The notes: generated from the letters alone by a model not told the origin. Numbered from the stretch's first letter, positions 1 to 16,718 are shown. The stretch: 64,000 bases of DNA from Callipepla californica brunnescens (GCA_023055505.1 JALIRH010000140.1:62001-126000), one strand, 5' to 3'. Translations and numbers: made by a program.

Positions 1-12
1 CAAAAGTATTTA

Positions 13-2292
<2,280 letters not shown>

Positions 2293-3742
2293 TTATTTTT
2301 GTGTTACACATTTGTACGTCTTCTAAAAAGTAACAGACAATAAAATCTTTGAAGTAGCATCACACCGTGTATAGTAAACTAGGACACATACACAAGTTAA
2401 AAATACACATATAATGATTTTATGCCTCCTTTGTTGCAAAGCAATAAATCATACTTCTGCAATTAAGATGCTTTACAAGGAAGAGTACTTCAAAATGAAG
2501 ATTACGAAATCACAATTTTAGTATCAGTAAGACAGAAAAAAGCAACATGTTTGAAGGTCTCAGAAATGTCTCACTGAATATGTTTTTCTTTCCTAAGTAA
2601 CACTGAATGCTGAAATACAGAATTTACACAGTTTCACTTTGTAATTAAAATCATTTTCTCCTTGTTCCAACATCAAATTGCTTTCAGCTTAATGGTTTCA
2701 AATTACTTCTCCATATCTTTAGGTTTAATTACATCATAAAGCAGTTAGGTATTGCCTCATAATTTACTTAGATATTTGCAAATTTAAATGCAATATACCC
2801 ACAAAGAGAGATAATAAATCAGAAAGCTGTGTTTTGAGAGTATGAGGTGCCTGGTTTTAAAGAATTTTGTTATCACAACTATCTTAAGTTTGTGAGAGAC
2901 CCATTGCAGTGCAAAATATCCAGAATCAAACAATGCTTACTTTGCTTGTTTAGAACATTGTGCCATTGTGTGGCCAGTATAAAGCTGCACCCTGATGAAA
3001 CTGGAACACCCTGCAATACTAAGGTATTTTTGAAAGAAAAAGGACTAATGCCTCCCAAGATAAGTAATGTCCCCAAGGCCCTATCTTATTTACTCTAAAT
3101 AGTGTTGCCTTACAAGTAGTGGCACTAAAAAAAAAAACTACTAGGGAAAATAATACAAGCATAGCTGTCATCACAATGAAAGACACAGATGATGACATTA
3201 TAGTGGGACCAAATAATTTATCAGCAACAACTCCTAAAAAATAGTAAGTCTGATGTATGCCATTGAGTCTCTGCTGACATCCACATCATTAGATGGAAGG
3301 AAAATAAACTTAGGGGAAGAAAGGTGAGCAATTTACTTACCTATCCTGCTGTTTTGGTCATTTTGAAGAGAACTACAGCAGAAAGCTACTCTAAAATATA
3401 TATACTTTTTTCAAATATATCTATTCTGTAAGATTTCAAGTTATTTTAATTATAGAACCTCAGAATGTAACTATTTGCCATGACAGCAAACTGAGAGTAA
3501 AGAAATAAATGATACACTTCATTACCAAATGAATTATTTGGAAGATAAATAAGTGAAATCAGAATTATTTAATCTCTTTATAAAAAAAACCAAACACAGC
3601 CTACACTTAGAAGCAACTGAAAGGCAAATTTTCTACCATGATTTGGAACAAAAAATGGGAAGGTAACGAGCATACAGTAAAATCACCACATCAAAGAATA
3701 TGCTGTATTACATGAAGAACTATTACTAACAGAATTAACTGG

Positions 3743-3774
3743 CACACACAAACACACACACACACACACACACA
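3743..3774 (+). repeat. (CA)n microsatellite
   Basis: This is a CA dinucleotide run with one interruption. Confidence 0.95.
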
Positions 3775-5127
3775 AAAGTCTTAGAGTAGAAATTATATGA
3801 ATTCTTTATTTTATTTTTCCTTCTGGCTTAGATAAAGAAAGCTAAATCAATATAGCAGAGGAAAAGGTGTAGAATATGTAGACTACGTATATGGGCTGGA
3901 ATGATTGTAAAGACAGTGATGAATACAAATGTTACTGTACCCAAAAGTAAACAGCAAATGTTGTCCTAAGTTACAGAAAGAAAAAAAAAAAAAAGATGTA
4001 CACAAACATGGAAGAATGAAGAAAGAGATTATTCAAAGTTCATGACAACTTATGCAAAAATATGAAAATGAAGCCAGTTAAATAACATAAAAGAAGGAAG
4101 AGGGAAAACAGTGCGGAAAAAATGAAATATAGAAAAAAAAATTAAACCTCTTAAAATAAAGAAATACAGAAACAAATAAATAAGTAAAGAGATTGAAAAT
4201 GCCCTGCAGAACCCTAGCTGAATTTTCAGGGATCTTCATGATGAATTTTCCTTCACACAGAACAGTAGGAAGAAAGGTAACAATTTAATGAATTTCATAG
4301 AGTGGTGTGAAAGACATTCTAGAAAGATTCACTTCTAGAAGCCTTAGAGAGATCAGTCAGTATTTAATGATCATTCAGATAGGTATAAAGCTAGATCCTC
4401 AAGAAATGAAATATTTTTGCACAAATTATTCCACAGGCTTAGCAACAAAATGCCAAAAAGAAATCTAGGAATGCAAGGTTCAAAGACAAGGAATAATGAA
4501 ATAAAATAATGAAATAAAATACACAATAGCAATGGTAATTTGAATACAAAATTATACTGCTACAAAGAAAAGTGGAAATAAAGGTAAAGATATGGGAGTG
4601 TAGAGAACAGTCAGCATAAAAAGAACACACACATCAGTCAAAAAATATTTTGGAAAAGAGTTGTGAAAGATATTCTATGATGAAGGAATCTTCTAGACTC
4701 ATTTGATCCTGCATTCCTTAACTCCTTTTTTCTAAGTCAGCTTGGAATACACATAATTTGTTGTTGTTTTGTTGAAATCTCTACCATACTGTATTTCCAA
4801 ACATCCCAAATATAAAAGACAAATTGTCATTTCAAAAAAAGGAGTTGGGTAGACTTATGGACTTATTGACTAACTAAATTTGATTCAAGTTCTTAGTCTC
4901 TGGTGAAAATAAATACAAGAAAAGACTCCAGAAAATGAACTTAATAATTTCATTTAAATTAAGCGGGGAGATAGACAAAGGGAGGACAAATTAAGAATTC
5001 TCTCTCAAAAAGGGCAAACACTGATGAAAAGAATGCCACCCAATAAACCGGAAAACCTTGAGTATTTGAATGCATAAGAACCCTGACATGTCTTTTGATT
5101 CAAACTTGACCATTATTTTGAACTGTC

Positions 5128-5166
5128 ACACACACACATGTGCATATATATATATATACACATACA
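5128..5166 (+). repeat. (CA)n/(TA)n compound microsatellite
   Basis: This is a CA run, then a TG/CA bridge and a TA run, about 280 bases from the Sushi exon at 5442. Confidence 0.92.
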
Positions 5167-5441
5167 AGCATTTATGCATTAACAGTTCCAGAACCATGTA
5201 TGAATAACAGCAACTCTATATATAATATACATATAATAATGCTATTCAGAAGGAAGAAGCTATATAGCAATCTATTAAAGAACCAGAAAATCTATATTTT
5301 GTTATCCATGATAAATTGTTCCTTGAAATTTAAAGCGTGTATAGTATATAACATTATCATGCAAAGTACAGAAATATATATCTATACATTTTTTTTTCCT
5401 GAAACACCAGGGTGATATTTCACTACCACAAAGCATATTAC

Positions 5442-5633
5442 CTATGCAAGTTGGGAGAGGTTTGTCCCAGACTCTCCGATCTCCACTTAAGCAAGTCATA
5501 ACACCACTGCCATGCATTGTATAGCCCGGATTACAGCTATATAAAATGACAGTGTCTACAAAATGTCCTTCATCTCGGATCTTGTAGCCATAATTTGGTA
5601 TGCCAGGATCTTCACACTTGACAAGGTCAAAAC
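5442..5633 (-). CDS. CSMD1: CSMD1 exon (window exon 12): Sushi/CCP domain
   Basis: This exon encodes a complete Sushi module: SFDLVKCEDPGIPNYGYKI, then EGHFVDTVILYSCNPGYT, GVMTCLSGDRRVW and KPLPTCI. The four cysteines are at VKC, YSC, MTC and PTC, with the Trp in RRVW. Length is 192 bp, phase 1 to phase 1. The acceptor gtgtttgcag|GT is good; the donor ATAG|gtaata is weaker at +5. Upstream it joins a CUB through a split Ser codon, and downstream a CUB starting [10 protein letters not shown]. Confidence 0.95.
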
Positions 5634-8603
5634 CTGCAAACACAAGTGGGAAAGGAAAAGAAGAAAAAAGAGCATGCAGATAAAACAACAACAACAAAAA
5701 AAAAGCCACTGAATTGCTTTGTAGTCTTGATTAAATTATTCTCTCATGATTCAGTTAGATTAGAAATATCCAGAGCAACCAAAGACAAATTATATGTAAT
5801 TTGGAGAAATCAGAAACTGAAACACCAGAATTATTCACACATTAATGATTATGACATTTTTTGATTGAAGAAATTTTATTATTTGCACAGTCTGAAAAGA
5901 CATTAGAAAGAAATTATTTTATATCACTTCATTGCATTTTTTTTTTCATTCAGAGGAAAGGAAGCAGTATCAATTCTTTATTTGGTAGAGTAAGAACTTC
6001 ACTTTCTTATCTAACTTCTACAGGTTATCAGCAGACCATAGCGGAAATTCAGGAACCAAATGCAAAGACTTTTAATCACTCTACTTTCAACACAGCTTCA
6101 GCTTCTCCTCTGCTGCAAACAAATAAATTAATACTCTACTTCTTTTTGATTGGTAGTCTTTTTTTTGAGTATTAACATGTAAAAGGGATAACAGTTTCCT
6201 ACATCCTTCTTAGCATGAATAGTTTTACTTTGGGCAGCTACAATTATTTACATATCGATCCTATTATGTTTTCTCCATATAGCAGTGCTAAGATGTAAAG
6301 CCAGTCGGAAGTCCAGCTCTTGGAGCTTTATGAAGAGTAGTTCCAAACTCATCTTTCTCAACAGATTTGTGGATTCTTCTTTTATTACTGTCATGTGCCC
6401 ACCCTGACTCAACAAATGGTTTCTACAAATGGTTTCTCTTTTGTGAACAGTATTTTACTAAACAATTGCTATTATAACTCATTATGAAGTTCTGAATCAG
6501 GCAACTTGTAATCCCTTCAGTTCATTGCTTGTGATTCATTCCCTACATGACGTTCTTTACTAATAAGGAGAGTATCAGACATTTTTGTGATAAATAATAT
6601 GTCAATACATAATCCTTTCAACTTCACTTCTTAATCTGAAAAGATTGTCCTGGATTGAGTGGAAAAAAAAACAGTAAAAATGAAAAGTATACGAGGTATG
6701 TATATACGAAGTACGTAAAGTATGATAAATGCAAATAAATCACTGAAGAATCATTACAAAAAATAAAAATAAAAATAAAAGCAACTTATACACAATCCTA
6801 CATCTGCTTTCCTTTATGGAAACTACATAGAATGCAAATCCTATGGAGATTAACAGAGTTCACATACCTGAAATTTCCACAGTCTTTTGGCAGAAATGAC
6901 ATTCTCCCTGACTTCCACTTTTGGTGAGAGAAATGGTTATGAATTCAAAACTGATGGATAGTAACATTTAGTTAGCATTCTGAGTTTAACTCAATCCTAT
7001 TTTGTGAAAAGAAATCCATACTATTTTTTTCCACAGTTGTCATTTCTATCTTAGAACAGAATTGCAGGAAAAAGCCTAATTTCACATAATAAGAAAGGAG
7101 GATACAAATAAAAGACAAGCATTCAGGAACTAACACAATGCTTCATTTTTTTTCTATAACACATTTTCTCAAACAGACAAGTGAAAGGCCCTTAGAAAGT
7201 TAAAATCTAGCTACAGATTATATGACAAATTTCTGAATGGTTTTCAGACTTACAGAACTAGTTCCAGATTTTATTATATATGATTCTGGAACATTCAGGA
7301 ACCTGTTGAGTGGTAAAACATATTGCTAAGTGGTCCAGTACAGCTAGGCACATTCTCAAAGTTAATATCAGTACATATTCCAGGATCCTTTCACTGACTC
7401 AGTACAGTGAACTCCAAGGATTATTTTGCAGATATTCTGCTTCTATTATATCCTGCACAGGACTGAGGAAACATGAAATTGCCATAGAGAGATAGATAAG
7501 TTGCTCCTTAGAAAGCAGACGTTTGGATAAGAACAGAGAGCAAGTTCATGCAATCTCAGAAAGGCTACCACCAACACACAGAACTTGGTAAAACCATTCA
7601 GGACTGCGAAAAGTCAAAAGAGCAGTTCTACATAGGGGTAAGGTTTCTTACACATCACAATTCAGAGGTACTTTCTGAGTAGACTGGATGAATGATATCA
7701 TGGAAATAAATAAATGGCACAATGAAAAGAAATGCGTTTTAAGAGCTCTAGCCAATGCTATGAAGGAAAGAGCCTTTTCTCCTCAACTCTGTGGGAAAAC
7801 ACAGGAAAAAAATGCTTTTTACTGAAAAAAGAAAGCAATGTTGGGTAGGGATTCGAACAGGAGACAGTCAATTCATAAATCAACTTCCAATTCATACATT
7901 TAGTATAAATCACAGAATTCACAGAGGTAAAAATATAGTTAGTTGTGCAGAACTACTACAGTAATTTTTAAATAAGTCTTTTTAATAACATGCTGCAGTT
8001 GTTTTAAAATTCAAACTTCACAGCTACACTAATCTGACTTCTTGTAGCATTAATAGAAGGAGAAGTAATACAATGAAAAAAATTATGGGCAACTGACATA
8101 CCCTTGCAGGCTGTCAGAAATGGGAAACCAGGCTAGAACCATAATTGATTTGCCACCAGATTTAATACTTTCTCTAGCACTCTCCTTAGCTCTTTATAAA
8201 CAATATTAATTATTCATTTTCATTCACTCCAGAATATATATTTCTTATATCCTCAGTGAGACCATAATGAATAGCCCTTTATCTTTTATCTTTCTTTTAG
8301 TAATTTTAAAGTATCTGGCACATTTCAATCTAATAAGTGGCTGAATAAGCTCCAGAATAATCTTTCAGGGAAATTGTACTTCCAGCTGTGAACTACAGCT
8401 TGATTAATCCAAACAGATAATTATCATTTTGCATTTGATGTATTTATCAAACATGAATGCATTTGTTTAATAACTGTGTTGGAGCTGCACCAGAAGATTA
8501 AAAAAAAAAAAAAAAAAAGAATCCCATCTAATAATGATTATAAATTTCTTGCATAGTAATCTTCAAAATAACCTATGGACTATATTCCCTAAAGAATATA
8601 CCT

Positions 8604-8691
8604 GGTGTAGGGAACCTGCTTTGGCAGGGGGTTTGGACTCGATCTCTTGAGGTCCCTTCCAACCTATGATTCTACGTTCTATGATTCTAGG
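8604..8691 (+). mobile_element. CR1 3' tail, severely 5'-truncated
   Basis: Sequence such as gcagggggtttggactcgat and ggtcccttccaacct followed by octamer copies (tatgattctacgttctatgattcta) is the CR1 3' terminus. Confidence 0.9.
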
Positions 8692-9639
8692 AAAGAATGG
8701 AAGTCAGCACTACAGCCAGTTCTCAAAGCAACTCAAAATATTAAATCTTATGCTTATATGAGTATATAAATGGTGAAAAGTCCACACTACAGTGGTAGGA
8801 AATAAATCAAATTGTCTTCACAATCACTATAACCACTTAGATGTTCATTGTCTCACAAATATATCATCCTGAATTAGGTTTCCTGAAAATACATGCAAAA
8901 ATTAAGAAACTACACTGTATTTACAAATGAGTCAGTCTCATATTAGAACAGGTAGAAATAGATCTCATTATAGGTAAAAAATGCAATATGAACTTCTGCA
9001 AAATAAACACATATGATATAAATAAGGTATTTGGTAAAAAAAAAAATAGAGGAAAAAAAAAAAAGAAAAAAAAAAAGAAAAAGTAGCTGAAGTAATCTTT
9101 TCCTTCCTGGCTCTGAAAAAACACAAACAAATAAAAAGAGAAGCATAATAAGTTTTGCCAGGCAGAGCAGAAAAACAGAAGGGAAACAAAGATTTCTGCT
9201 TATTGTATAACTGACTGTAATCCAAAGGGAAGCCACCAGATTTTCTATTAAGAGCTATGATGCCATTTATGTGCCATAGCTACTATTAAAATTACAAGAC
9301 AATTTGAAGCAAGATCCTTCAGCCTTCAGGATTCACAAACAGCTTATAAAAGCTGATGTAAAAGAAAATGAAATAAAGGGTACTGAGAGATTCAGTGCAG
9401 TCTCAGCAAAGTTTATGTTTATGTGTGTTAGAAACCAGCTAGTTAATTAATTATACTCAAGCTGAGGGGCAAGTGCACTATGCAAACTCGTTCAAAAAGG
9501 TCTCATTCCAGCACTCTCCAGTCCACACTGATACTGATAAGCAGTGAGGACACAATTAGGCTGTACATTCTGTCCACTCAAGCACATATTTATTTTCAGA
9601 TTTCTTTTTTGTTCGTCTTAATTTGACTTCAGCTATCAT

Positions 9640-10690
9640 ATGTTCATTTCTAAAGACCAGGCTCAATATAAACGGAGGAGATATAGGTTTCTCAGTCATC
9701 ACTGGCAGCCAGACTTATGCCTCTCAAATACCTGAACATCACATCCCTGAATCTCTAAATGAGCACTGGGTGAGCAAACATCCCAAAGCTGAAAGAGAAG
9801 AGCAAGTCCAAGACTGCCTCATGAGACTAGATATGTACAAGTCTATTAGACCAGATGACAGGGGTTCTGAAGCTTGGCTGATGTGGTTGCCAAGTTGCTC
9901 TCCATTATATTTGAAATGTCTTGGCTATCAGGAAAAGTCTACAGTGACTGGAAAAAGGAAAACATCAAGCTTATTTTAAGTAAAGGAGAAAGGAAGAGCT
10001 TGGGAAATACAGACCTGTGAGCCTCAACCCCCTGTGACTGAAAAGATCATATAATAGGTCATCCTGGAAGACATGCTGTGGCATAGAAGAGAGAAGCAGG
10101 TAATCTGAGACAGCCAGCATGGTATCACCAAAGGCAAACCATGGCTCACCAGTCTCTTGTACTTCTATGATGCAGTGATGGCACTAGTGGAAAAAGGGCA
10201 ACTGATGTCATCTCTCTGGACTTCTGCAAGACCTTTGACATGATCCTACACCACATCCTTATCTCTAATTTGAAGAAATATGGGTTTGAAGAGTAGACTA
10301 TCTGGCAGAGAAGGAACTGGTCAGAATGTTGCATCCAGAGTGTTGTAGTCAGAAGCTCTAAGGAGGCCTGTGACAAATGGTGTCCCCCAAGGGGTCTGTC
10401 TTGGTAACAGTATTATTTAACATCTTTGTCAATGACAAATAACAGGATCAAGTGCGCACTCTCACCATATTTGCAGATGACACCAAGCTGAGTGGTGCAG
10501 ATGAAATGACAAAAAGAAGAGATGCCATTAAAAGGGACCTGGAGGTGACTCCAAAGACAGACTGGATGGGGACCTGGGCAGCATGATCTGGTGCCTGATT
10601 TAGTGGTTGGCAACTCTGTTCGTGGAAGGGGTTTGGAACTAGATGACCTTTGAGCATCCTACCAAACCAAGCTGTTCTATGATTCTGTAA
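9640..10690 (+). mobile_element. CR1 LINE, internally deleted
   Basis: The plus strand shows the CR1 ORF2 reverse-transcriptase region (tracts equivalent to ACKSMGPD, then SVTGKRK and the GPD-like and DFCKTFD blocks) up to the [11 protein letters not shown] region near 10480. It then jumps at about 10560 directly to the 3' UTR and tail (gttctatgattctg). The left edge is uncertain by about 100 bases. Many stops and frameshifts. Confidence 0.85.
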
Positions 10691-11016
10691 GTTTTCTGCT
10701 ACAAAGTAATGACAGTACATTCCACCCACAATATGTGACAATTTAATCTCTCAAAATCCACTGGTGAGTCAGAGTAATAATGCTCTCTACATGAAAAGAT
10801 TAGAGCTTTGCTAAAGTTATAAAGCACTAATGCCAATCAAGTAGTGTAAACAACTGAAATTCAATCTCGTCAACAAAAGACATTTTATGAAATGATCTTG
10901 TATCTCAAAAAATCACTGCAGTAAGCATATATTTAAATTATATATATGCACATATACACACATACAGATTTCAATATATAAATATATGTGTCAGACCACC
11001 ATTGTAAGCTACTTAC

Positions 11017-11173
11017 TTGTATAAGTGAGCTGAAATCCTTGGTCAGTATCAGATCCATTGGTATTAAACTCTATCCACAGGTGGTTAGAGGTGCTGTTAA
11101 GGATAACTCCCATCATGTCATTCTTGGTGAAGGCTCCCAGAGAACGAGAGGAACTGTCTTTTCCATCGTATAC
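11017..11173 (-). CDS. CSMD1: CSMD1 exon (window exon 11): CUB domain, second part
   Basis: The 157 bp exon completes the CUB begun at 15775. It reads VYDGKDSSSRSLGAFTKNDM, then GVILNSTSNHLWIEFNTNGS and DTDQGFQLTYT. Sequons are NST and NGS. The SD position is kept (GSDTDQGF). It enters in phase 0 and leaves in phase 1 (ACA A|gtaagt). The acceptor is tttctacaag|GT. Skipping it alone would break the frame. Confidence 0.95.
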
Positions 11174-11960
11174 CTTGTAGAAACAAAATAATAGTATGAA
11201 ACTGGACATCTGAATATGTGAATCCAAATATCTGAAAAACTTCATACGCTTCCAAAGTTAGCTATGAACTGTAAGTGTCTTGTGGAAGTATATACCACGC
11301 TAAAATTATATTCTCAGTTATGACATTCAGTGAAATAAAAAAAATTGTCATCCCTTAAGGAGTTTTAAAACTTTTTTCTTTTGCAGTTTTGAGAGTACAT
11401 CTTGAAGGAATTAATATTTATACATTACTCTGTCTTATAAGGTTTCATGACTTCAGATTTCTTCTTCATGATCACTTACAAGTCTAATAGAAGTATAATT
11501 TCTGAAATCACTATTGAACCAATGGTGAAAGAGGCAAACTCATTCTACTCTGTTCTTTCCCCTCTGGTATCAAAAAGCAGAAATGAGATATTGAAGTCAG
11601 TATATATCACTTCCTACTTCAGATATTGAGCTACAATACTTTTTGATTTATGCTAGATTTGAACAACAAAAAAAAGTCATCTTAAGTATTCTTAAAAGAA
11701 ATACGTGAACCTGTTTCCAAAGAAAACATAAAGATGTTCTTATTTACTATGTTATTTTGCCTAAAAGTTTCAGTGAAAACCAACATTAATCATATCACTT
11801 TCTGTCATCTTTCCAATTCTAGAATGAATGTAATTTTGATTGTTCTTATAGCTGTGCTACAAATATCAAGAATAATGCTTCCAAACTTCTACTGTTTTCC
11901 AGGGCCAGAATTATAGAACTCTTTCATTGACAGATTATGCTTTATCAGAGCTAGAAATCT

Positions 11961-11999
11961 TTTTTTCTTTTTTCTTTTTTCTTTTTTTTTTTTTTTTTT
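11961..11999 (+). repeat. T-rich tract
   Basis: This is a repeated ttttttc pattern ending in a pure T run. Confidence 0.95.
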
Positions 12000-13349
12000 A
12001 AATCACACTCATTCACTGTAGGATTTTTAAATGCCTTTCTAGTGATACTATGCAAAAGACACATTTTCTCGTTGGCTTCAGAGATTCATTAGTTTGAATG
12101 AAAAGATGGACTTTTAATTGCCATTAATAGTAAATACTCTCTAAAATAAATAAAAAGTGCTAAAATAAATGTGACTTTTACTTATCCTTAAAAGAAAAAT
12201 AGCTTTATAACTACGATTGTCCTTCAACATCCTGCTCTAATGATATTCTGTGTTACTGACTTCACAGATACACTTACTATCTGAGGATCTGTACATTGAA
12301 TCATAACCTCTGTCAAGAATTGCCCAGATACAAATGAAAATGCCATTTTATGAACTAAAAATGAGATACGAGGAATCGCATGAAAGTAGCTGCTGTTAAC
12401 ATTACAGATGTAATGTGGTACATCCCTAGTCTACTAAGTGAGACTGGTAGTAAAAAAAAAATCTCAGCCATCCACTCAAATAATTTATTTGGTAATAAAT
12501 TATTTGAATTGCCCCTAGAAAAGGTTTACTCCAAGACAGCCATCATTCTCCCAAATTGTTCTATGTCATGGTCTAACAACTAGTGTGGGCCAGACTACTT
12601 CCAGAAGGCAGCTTGCATGCAACCTCTGTTATTTGAAGGAAATCTCTGTCATGTGTGATTGTCATTGGAGCCAGGAACACATTAATACACTTGTATTACC
12701 ATTGTACTACAGTACATATACCTTACTCATGTAGGATAACCTATTTCAAATCTAATTCACATACTGCAATTACCAAGTACTCATTTTTCTCTGTCATGAA
12801 ACAAAAAGGAAGATATTTGGCCAAAGAACTGAAGGACATGAAACTATGCTCTGGTGTTACTGTTGTCTCTAAGAAATTCACAGTGAGATAGAGATCCTAC
12901 CATAAGTAATCAGTTGAAAGAATTAAAAATTTCAAGAGGTTGTTAAAACAGAGAGACTATAGAAAGCTGAAGTGTTAGCAAGTACAAAAGAGTAAGATTT
13001 AAAATAATCAGCTGATTCAATATTTTTAATTACATACTTCAAAATTGTGAATCTGTTTCTATTTCTTTATTTGAGCTCTGATTTTTATCCCTCAAATCAA
13101 ATTCAAACTTTGCTACAGCAATAGAATGCTTTGTCCATGACTTGCAGTCATTAACTTTGCAGTACATTCACCTTGAAATCACTCATCTTTAACCCTTTCT
13201 CATGCATGCAATCTTACTGATGTTAGAAATACTTTGCAAATTACTTTTTACTCCCTATGTACTAGTTAACCTCAATATTCAGATAACTTCTACAACCTGT
13301 GTTTGTGCCAACAGCAAACCCAGTTAAACACAAGCAGACCAACCTGATT

Positions 13350-13990
13350 TTATATTTTAGAAGCAAGTAAACAGTGCCAGAGTAGGAGTACAGGCATAAG
13401 TTGATTGTCCACACAATATTTATGGTGAGGACATCCTTGGCAAACAGTTAATGCAGACCTACTAACACCATCACAAATCTTTTCTGAGGGTACACAGGAG
13501 AGGCAGAGGCCAGGGACTGTTTCCAAGAGGAGGTTTAAGTGAGCCACCTTGTTTTATAAGAATTTAATTTTATGGACATATTCAGAGTTGGAATTTGGCC
13601 TTGGGCACAGCAGAGAATGATCACAGCACTGTTCAGTGCACTAAGAGAAATGTATCCAGGACATTTAGAGACTATTTCTCCTAAACATTTGTGAACATTT
13701 GAGAGAGAAGTGCTTGAAGCAGCTAGGGTGAAAACACGCAGAGAAGATGACAGTGCTACTGTTATTTGTGAGGAAAATTCTCCCAGCAAAGGTACCAATG
13801 CATGTGCAACTGCAACTGGAATGTAAGAACAGTCACCTAAAGGAGAACTAAATGCTGACTGGATTTTCTTAAACTGTATTCTCACATTCTGATAGTAAAA
13901 ATATTTACAACCAAACATAGATATTTTCTCAAACTTTATGGCATCCCTAACGAAAATGCTTTTAAAATTTTGTTTTGACTGCATGACCTC
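13350..13990. other. unexplained less AT-rich intronic block
   Basis: This block is visibly less AT-rich than its surroundings and has a minus-strand open frame of 149 codons (13535-13984) plus a 65-codon one (13350-13547). I recognise no domain, signal peptide or splice structure, and the frame crosses no known family. It could be a decayed old element, a retropseudogene remnant, or chance. I do not call it a gene. Confidence 0.3.
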
Positions 13991-14029
13991 TTCAGCAACT
14001 CTTACTGCAAAAAAAACTACTTCATATGT

Positions 14030-14177
14030 TCAATCTTCCCTCTGTTAGTTTGAAATCCTTTCCCCTTGTCCTGTCAAAACAGACTCTGCCATCTTCTTTC
14101 TTATAGATACTGAAAGGCCAATATCAGGTCTCCACAGAGCCTTCCCTTCTCCTGGGTGAACAGCCACAGCTCCACAC
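14030..14177 (-). mobile_element. CR1 fragment
   Basis: The minus strand resembles the CR1 segment encoding LREKALWRPDIGLSVSIRK and the following GKGFQTN blocks. It is about 150 bp and degraded, without an octamer tail. Confidence 0.7.
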
Positions 14178-15087
14178 AGAAATTTAAGTACATTATTCAA
14201 AATACTCAGTAGTCAAATAAGTAAGTTCTTCTGCATCTGCCAAATCTATTCAGAGCTTTATAGGATCTACACTGCCAAATCAAGGAATGTGGGAGAAAAG
14301 AACAACACAAACTACATACTTTGCCTACTTACTCAGTACTCTGATCTGAAAGAAAAGCCCTAAGTAAAGATCTTGCAATACTTCATTCAGCATGGTGACA
14401 CAATCATGGAGGTGTTTATCAACAATGACTTATGAGTAAAGACGGAGAAAGTACTGTTCTTTTAACTAGAATGTTCTAATACTGTTTGAGATTTTTAATC
14501 ATTTTCATATTTCATGGCTTAATCCAGACTGTACTTGCTAAAAAGAAAAAATGTAGTAACAAAGATATGGATGTCTGTAGTAGTAAAGATAGTACTTAAA
14601 GGGAAAATGCAGGAAATGTATTAAAATTGTCATATGTTTACATAAGGAGATGGAATAATAGAAGTATGGCAAGAAAAAATTACAATACAGTTATCTTTAC
14701 AGTACACGTACAAAGTACAAATAAAAATAGCAAGATTGGGTTAGACATAACATGATAATTTAGTTGCTGTGATATCCTGATATCCCTAGTCATCAAATTG
14801 CTAACTGGATTGCCAGCATTCAGTGATTTGAGTATCAATTTAATCTGAAAAATTAGAGACATACACTTGAAAAAGTAATTTTAATATATGCTCAACATTC
14901 CCAAAGAGTGTCATATTTTCAGTACATAAAAGAATATGATAGCCATTATTTAAATAAAAAAGATTATGGTCAAACTGCAGATAAGTACATTTTCAAAATT
15001 TACAGTTATTTAAGATGTGTTTCAAAAGTACAAAGTAAGAGTGAAAGAAAGCCATCTTCTGTATTTAAAGTTTTAGTCAGCATTACA

Positions 15088-15165
15088 GTATTGTAGAATT
15101 AGGTCATCTAGTCCAACTACTTGCTCATGCAAGGATACCTAGAGAAATAAAATGTACCTAGAGCA
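15088..15165 (-). mobile_element. CR1 3' tail remnant
   Basis: The tract gaattaggtcatctagtcca followed by actacttgctcatgcaagga matches the reverse complement of the CR1 3' end. It is short and diverged. Confidence 0.65.
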
Positions 15166-15551
15166 ATTACAATAACATATATTGGCTGCCTTTTTTCTAT
15201 ACAAATAAGCAAACTAATTTTTTTTTTTTTTTAACTAGCTGTTATGTACAAGACAAGCAAATAAGTGTTCTATCTACTATTAAAAACAGTCCTCCTTCAA
15301 AGCAATACCAGAGTTAGATTTAAAAACATCCCATGCATACAAAATAACACAGATATTTTAACTTTCAAAATCCAAGTTCACATTTTAGGTCATCTTCTCA
15401 GATTTATATCCAGTGTAATATTTCCATAAATAACTCTAATATTTCCATAAATACAACTGAACATTTAATATCCCCTATATATGTATAGAATTTAGATATC
15501 GTGTGAGAAACCAAATGAAGAATAAAATAGTTAGTACTGAAAGCTGAGTCA

Positions 15552-15872
<321 letters not shown>

Positions 15873-16202
15873 CTATGGTGACTCTATCTAACTTACTAAA
15901 CCTATCTAAGAAAAATATATTTCTGTTGAATGTCATCTACGGGACAAACACCTATAAATCCTACCAAAGTTGCTATTTCCAGCACTTCACTGAAATAAAG
16001 TGCACTTCAGAACTTTTATCTAGCTCCTAATTATTGCTTGCTCCTCATACTAGGGTGAACTTTAATTCAGCTCAGCTGGATTCCATAGAAATTCCCTAAA
16101 ATTGTTCTGTTGAAATAAGTACTAGAAAAAGCAGAGAATAATCTGCTGAGATAGTCTGGCAATAAATCAAAAGAATTTGAAATATTGAAATATTTAAATC
16201 AA

Positions 16203-16240
16203 ACAAACAACAACAAAAAAAAAAAAAAAAAAAAAAAAAA
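16203..16240 (+). repeat. A-rich tract
   Basis: This is an acaa-type start followed by A26. No source element was recognised. Confidence 0.95.
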
Positions 16241-16673
16241 CCCACAACGATTATTGATGTTAGCACCAAGCAGACAGCTCCCTTCTTTTTTTGGTAAATA
16301 GTGGGACGGTACTTTTTGAAGCCAACTGTAGCATGAACTTAAAGGCGCTTTTAAGAGTAGAGTTTTAGTTATTACTCCACAATAAAGAAAAGATTAAAGT
16401 ATAGGAAGAATGATGGGTTTAGGCCTGTTGGATCAGGTTGAGTTCTAATTAAAGACTAATAAAGCTATTCCAAATCTGCAGTCTAAATTTCATCACAGAA
16501 ACAAAATTATTCAAAGAAATCAAAAAGAATATTGAAACATAATTCAAACAAATATTCAAAGTGATTAAAAATGGCCTAAAAAAGCCTTACAAAACTCTCA
16601 GTTAAGGTAAAATACTGATACTAATGTACCATTTATAAGGAAATTTTTTATTTATGCCTCATTTTTCAGTCTA

Positions 16674-16718
16674 ATGATAAAACATATAGTATTGAATGAT
16701 AAAATATATAGTATTGAA
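16674..16718 (+). repeat. 22 bp tandem duplication
   Basis: Two near-identical copies of a unit resembling aatgataaaacatatagtat followed by tg. Confidence 0.85.

Larger units (their letters stand above)
5634..11016 (-). other. CSMD1: CSMD1 intron
   Basis: This 5.4 kb intron carries a CR1 tail at 8604-8691 and an internally deleted CR1 at about 9640-10690, both opposite to the gene. There are A tracts at 8500-8518 and 9037-9081 and a TA/CA stretch near 10935-10990. Nothing else was recognised. Confidence 0.9.

Noticed and set aside
5302..5709. Sushi exon as a separate 135-residue secreted protein
   Set aside because: The ends of the frame are intron read-through. Splice sites at 5442 and 5633 define the exon, and the neighbours continue the frame.
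8921..9236. Phe-rich minus-strand open frames
   Set aside because: They are translations of a poly-A/poly-T-rich intronic tract, without splice signals or homology.
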